In this document: piece by piece, positions 6,153-8,552 of the stretch
How positions within the stretch are numbered: position 1 is the first letter of the stretch
Layout: every line of letters starts with the position of its first letter
Translations under genes and position numbers: made by a program
Source of the DNA: Chloroflexota bacterium
GTDB taxonomy: Bacteria; Chloroflexota; Limnocylindria; Limnocylindrales; CSP1-4
Assembly: GCA_025355255.1 (NCBI GenBank)
Contig: JANYAA010000397.1
Location: 1 to 8,552 of the forward strand
Length of the DNA stretch: 8,552 nucleotides
Direction: 5' to 3'
Notes under the pieces: model-generated
What the model was told of the DNA's origin: nothing
The model's database searches: none
Seen by the model: the letters and a program-made list of their open reading frames with translations, nothing else

Positions 6153-6160
6153 TCCTCCTC
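6153..6160 (-). promoter_or_regulatory. Ribosome binding site deciding a TTG start
   Basis: GAGGAGGA on the minus strand, 6 nt before TTG at 6146. Its strength and spacing fix the rare TTG start for the nucleotidyltransferase-like gene. Confidence 0.7.
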
Positions 6161-6169
6161 TGCAGCCCG

Positions 6170-6175
6170 AGTGTA
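6170..6175 (-). promoter_or_regulatory. -10 box of the nucleotidyltransferase-hydrolase operon
   Basis: TACACT on the minus strand (TANNNT) lies 23 nt before the TTG start, leaving a leader of about 17 nt that holds the Shine-Dalgarno. No clear -35 is seen. Confidence 0.4.
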
Positions 6176-6222
6176 GCCAATGCGGCGCCGGAACCCGCTT
6201 GGCGCCTCATGTGGGCGGCATG

Positions 6223-6231
6223 TGCGACACT
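6223..6231 (+). promoter_or_regulatory. Possible extended -10 of typA
   Basis: TG-C-GACACT: an extended -10 TG (6223-6224) one base before GACACT (6226-6231), which keeps the key A and final T. It ends 10 nt before the ATG at 6242, so the leader would be only a few bases. No -35 and no well-placed Shine-Dalgarno are visible. Weak call. Confidence 0.3.
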
Positions 6232-6241
6232 TTGCAGGCCC

Positions 6242-8167
6242 ATGAGTGACACCCCCGGCACCGCCGTGCCCACCGCCCCACCTGCCACTGCCATCCGCGC
6301 CGACCTGCGCAATGTCGCAATCGTCGCGCACGTGGATCACGGGAAGACCACCCTCGTGGACGCGATGCTGCGCCAGACGGGCGTTTTCCGGGAGAACCAG
6401 GCGGTTGTTGACCGCATCATGGACTCAGGGGACCTCGAGCGCGAGAAGGGCATCACGATCCTCGCGAAGCAGACCACGATCGAGCACGCCGGCGTCCGCC
6501 TGAGCATCGTTGACACCCCCGGCCACGCCGATTTCGGCGGCGAGGTTGAGCGCGGGCTGATGATGGTGGACAGCGTCCTGCTGCTGGTTGACGCTGCAGA
6601 AGGCCCGCTCCCGCAGACGCGTTATGTGCTGCAGAAGGCCATGGCCCGCCGGCTGCCCGTCGTGGTGGCGCTCAACAAGATCGACCGATCTGACGCCAGG
6701 CCGGCCGAAGTGCTCGACGACGTGTACGAGCTTTTCATGGACTTGGGCGCTGACGCGCACCAGATTGACTTCCCCGTTGTCTACACCAATGCAAAGCTGG
6801 GCACAGCCACGATGGACCTCGCGATCCCGGGGACAGGCCTCGGGCCGCTGCTCGACATCCTCGTCAAGGTGACGCCGCCCCCGGAGTTTGTGCCAGGTCA
6901 CCCGCTGCAGCTGCTGGTGACCAATCTGGCGGCCAATGAGTACGTGGGGCGCATGGCGGTTGGCCGTATCCGCAACGGGACCATCAAGGTGGGCCAGCGC
7001 GTGGCGGTTGTCCGCGAGGAGGCTGAGGACACCGACGGCGGCGTGGAGCCGGGCCGCACCATCACGCTGACCGGCACCGTGACGAGCCTCCAGACCGCGC
7101 GCGGCATGGAGCGCGTGGAGATCGCTGAGGCTGGTCCGGGCGAGATCGTCAGCGTGGCGGGCCTCCCCGAGGTCACCATCGGCGACACGCTCACCGAGCC
7201 CGGCGACCCCCGTCCGCTGCCTCGCCTCGATGTTGATGAACCCACACTGAGCATGACGTTCGGCGTCAACACGTCCCCGATCGGCGGTCGTGACGGCAAG
7301 TACGTGACCTCGCGCCAGATCAAGGCACGCCTTGAGAAGGAAATCCTCGGCAACGTGTCGATCGAGGTCTACCCGACGGACTCGGGCGACACGTTCGAAG
7401 TGCGTGGCCGCGGCGAGCTGCAGCTGGCCATCCTGATCGAGCAGATGCGCCGCGAGGGCTTTGAGCTCACCGTCAGCCGCCCGGAGGTCATCCTCCATGA
7501 GGTTGACGGTCGGGTCCAGGAGCCGTACGAGCGCGTCACGATCGACATCCCGCCGGACTACATCGGCGTGGTCCAGCAGGAGATGGCCGGTCGCAAGGGC
7601 CGCCTGGAGCAGATGACCACTGACGCCGACGGGCGCGTGCGCCTGGAGTTCGTGCTCCCGGTCCGCGGCCTCATCGGCTATCGCGGCCAGCTGCTCACGG
7701 ACACGCGGGGCACCGCGCTCCTGCACCAGATCGGCGAGGGCTATGGCCCGTGGGCAGGCGAAGTCACGCACCGCACCAACGGCGTGCTTGTCAGCGACCG
7801 GACGGGCACCTCCAACTCGTACGGCCTGTTCAACCTTCAGGACCGCTCCGAGCTGTTCATCGGCTCCGGGGTTGACGTCTACGAGGGGATGATCGTGGGC
7901 GAGAACGCGCGCTCGGGCGACATGGACGTCAACGCGACCAAAGAGAAGAAGCTCACCAACATCCGGACGCATTCGCACGATGAGGCGCTGCGCCTCACGC
8001 CGCCGCGTCCGCTGACCCTCGAGAGCGCCATTGAGTTCATCGGCGTTGACGAGCTGGTCGAGGTGACGCCCACGGCCATCCGTCTGCGCAAGCGCCTGCT
8101 GCTCAAGCATGAGCGCGAGCGCGAGCGAGGCCGCGCCTACGACCAGTCGCGGGTGGAGCGGAGCTAG
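6242..8167 (+). CDS. typA: Translational GTPase TypA/BipA
   Basis: Ribosome-associated GTPase of the EF-G/LepA class, linked to stress and low-temperature ribosome assembly in other bacteria. From ATG 6242 it has 641 residues, against about 607 in E. coli. G1 is AHVDHGKT (29-36), switch I region EREKGITI (66-73), G3 DTPGH (91-95), G4 NKID (145-148). Domain II, an EF-G-like domain ([14 protein letters not shown]... [13 protein letters not shown]) and the TypA-specific C-terminal domain ([39 protein letters not shown]) are all intact. Extra length comes from a Pro/Thr/Ala-rich N-terminal tail of ~18 residues, an acidic insertion in domain II (about 257-272, [14 protein letters not shown]) and an Arg/Glu-rich C-terminal tail. 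I prefer 6242 to the ATG at 6209, which would precede the likely -10. It is divergent from the nucleotidyltransferase-like operon. Confidence 0.97.
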   Translation: MSDTPGTAVPTAPPATAIRADLRNVAIVAHVDHGKTTLVDAMLRQTGVFRENQAVVDRIMDSGDLEREKGITILAKQTTIEHAGVRLSIVDTPGHADFGGEVERGLMMVDSVLLLVDAAEGPLPQTRYVLQKAMARRLPVVVALNKIDRSDARPAEVLDDVYELFMDLGADAHQIDFPVVYTNAKLGTATMDLAIPGTGLGPLLDILVKVTPPPEFVPGHPLQLLVTNLAANEYVGRMAVGRIRNGTIKVGQRVAVVREEAEDTDGGVEPGRTITLTGTVTSLQTARGMERVEIAEAGPGEIVSVAGLPEVTIGDTLTEPGDPRPLPRLDVDEPTLSMTFGVNTSPIGGRDGKYVTSRQIKARLEKEILGNVSIEVYPTDSGDTFEVRGRGELQLAILIEQMRREGFELTVSRPEVILHEVDGRVQEPYERVTIDIPPDYIGVVQQEMAGRKGRLEQMTTDADGRVRLEFVLPVRGLIGYRGQLLTDTRGTALLHQIGEGYGPWAGEVTHRTNGVLVSDRTGTSNSYGLFNLQDRSELFIGSGVDVYEGMIVGENARSGDMDVNATKEKKLTNIRTHSHDEALRLTPPRPLTLESAIEFIGVDELVEVTPTAIRLRKRLLLKHERERERGRAYDQSRVERS

Positions 8168-8183
8168 CCGCAGGGTCCCGACG

Positions 8184-8208
8184 GGCGCGGTCGTACAATC
8201 GCCGCGCC
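8184..8208. repeat. Inverted repeat centred on the cysteine desulfurase -10
   Basis: GGCGCGG (8184-8190) and CCGCGCC (8202-8208) are a perfect 7-bp inverted repeat separated by 11 bp. The TACAAT -10 sits in the middle, and the right arm ends directly before the ATG. It could be a repressor operator, or a stem left over from typA 3'-end processing. Confidence 0.45.
8194..8199 (+). promoter_or_regulatory. -10 box of the cysteine desulfurase promoter, likely leaderless
   Basis: TACAAT, one mismatch from TATAAT, ends 9 nt before the ATG at 8209. There is no Shine-Dalgarno in between, so the message should begin at or within a few bases of the start codon. No clear -35 is seen. Confidence 0.5.
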
Positions 8209-8552
8209 ATGCCGATCTACCTCGACCACGCCGCCACCACCCCTGTCCGGCCGGAAGTCCTCCAGGCGATGCTGCCCCTGTGGGGCGCTGGCTTTGGCAA
8301 CCCGTCCTCGGCGCACGCATTCGGGCGGGCGGCCCGCGAAGCACTCGATGATGCGCATGAGCGCCTAGCCGCCTCCATCGGCGGCGAATCCCGCGAGATC
8401 GTCATCACCAGCGGCGGGACCGAGGCAATCAACCTGGCGCTCAAGGGCGCGGCGTGGGCTGGCCGTTCCCGTGGCCACCGAATCATCACCAGCGCCGTGG
8501 AGCACCACGCGGTCACCCATGCGCTCGCGCACCTCGACAAGTTTGGCTTTGA
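8209..8552 (+). CDS. Cysteine desulfurase (NifS/IscS class), N-terminal part, cut by window edge
   Basis: PLP-dependent enzyme that takes sulfur from cysteine to form a persulfide for Fe-S cluster assembly or tRNA thiolation. Only the first 114 of roughly 380-400 codons are here. Visible family marks are YLDHAATTP (4-12), GNPSSAHAFGRAAREAL around 30-46, the PLP-phosphate-binding ITSGGTEAINLAL (residues about 65-77), and VEHHAV (about 95-100), whose His stacks on the cofactor. The catalytic Lys and Cys lie beyond the window, so the IscS versus NifS versus SufS subtype cannot be decided; the N-terminus resembles the IscS/NifS group. It starts 41 nt after the typA stop with its own -10, so it is probably transcribed separately from, as well as through, typA. 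Confidence 0.93.
   Translation, partial: MPIYLDHAATTPVRPEVLQAMLPLWGAGFGNPSSAHAFGRAAREALDDAHERLAASIGGESREIVITSGGTEAINLALKGAAWAGRSRGHRIITSAVEHHAVTHALAHLDKFGF

Noticed and set aside
6209..6241. Upstream ATG as typA start
   Set aside because: The 11 extra residues (MWAACATLCRP) do not fit the family, and the candidate extended -10 lies downstream of this ATG.
6425..8344. Very long open frame (639 codons) antisense to typA and the cysteine desulfurase start
   Set aside because: It has the same in-register relation to typA, has no family motifs, and typA is unmistakable on the other strand.
1..8552. tRNA genes, CRISPR arrays, insertion sequences, attachment sites
   Set aside because: I read both strands and found no tRNA cloverleaf ends, no regularly spaced repeats, no transposase and no target-site duplications.

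Overview
This is a GC-rich, densely coding bacterial chromosome segment. It carries housekeeping genes with short intergenic gaps and codons that end mostly in G or C. By eye it resembles a high-GC Chloroflexota (Limnocylindria/Ellin6529-like) or a related terrestrial/aquatic lineage. That placement rests on overall protein character and is only a guess, and an actinobacterium-like high-GC lineage cannot be excluded. There is no sign of phage, insertion sequence, CRISPR, tRNA or rRNA.

Layout. (1) Positions 1-1271, minus strand: a two-gene unit of a MerR-family regulator followed by an MFS_3-type efflux transporter. The transporter runs off the left edge, and the two genes share a 4-nt ATGA overlap. 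(2) 1348-4632, plus strand: hisS and aspS in tandem, each apparently with its own promoter. (3) 4681-6146, minus strand: a second two-gene unit. A MobA/MocA-like nucleotidyltransferase homologue that has lost its catalytic signatures starts with TTG, and it is joined by a TGATG overlap to a membrane-anchored alpha/beta hydrolase. (4) 6242-8167, plus strand: typA (bipA). (5) 8209 to the right edge, plus strand: the first 114 codons of a PLP-dependent cysteine desulfurase. There is no gene-free stretch longer than about 130 bases.

Working together. The plus-strand genes form a translation-related set: two class II aminoacyl-tRNA synthetases, a ribosome-associated GTPase, and a sulfur donor that may supply tRNA thiolation or Fe-S assembly. 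The MerR/MFS pair looks like a self-contained efflux module with its own regulator. The nucleotidyltransferase-like/hydrolase pair has no clear pathway.

The most interesting signals are in the gaps. Several genes (merR, hisS, the cysteine desulfurase, perhaps typA) have a -10-like TANNNT (or ANNNT) hexamer only 6-10 nt before the start codon and no Shine-Dalgarno, which suggests leaderless mRNAs. The divergent merR/hisS gap is packed with dyads. An 11-bp perfect inverted repeat contains the stop codons of both convergent genes aspS and hydrolase. A 7-bp inverted repeat is centred on the -10 of the cysteine desulfurase gene. I found no convincing wholly new multi-gene system.
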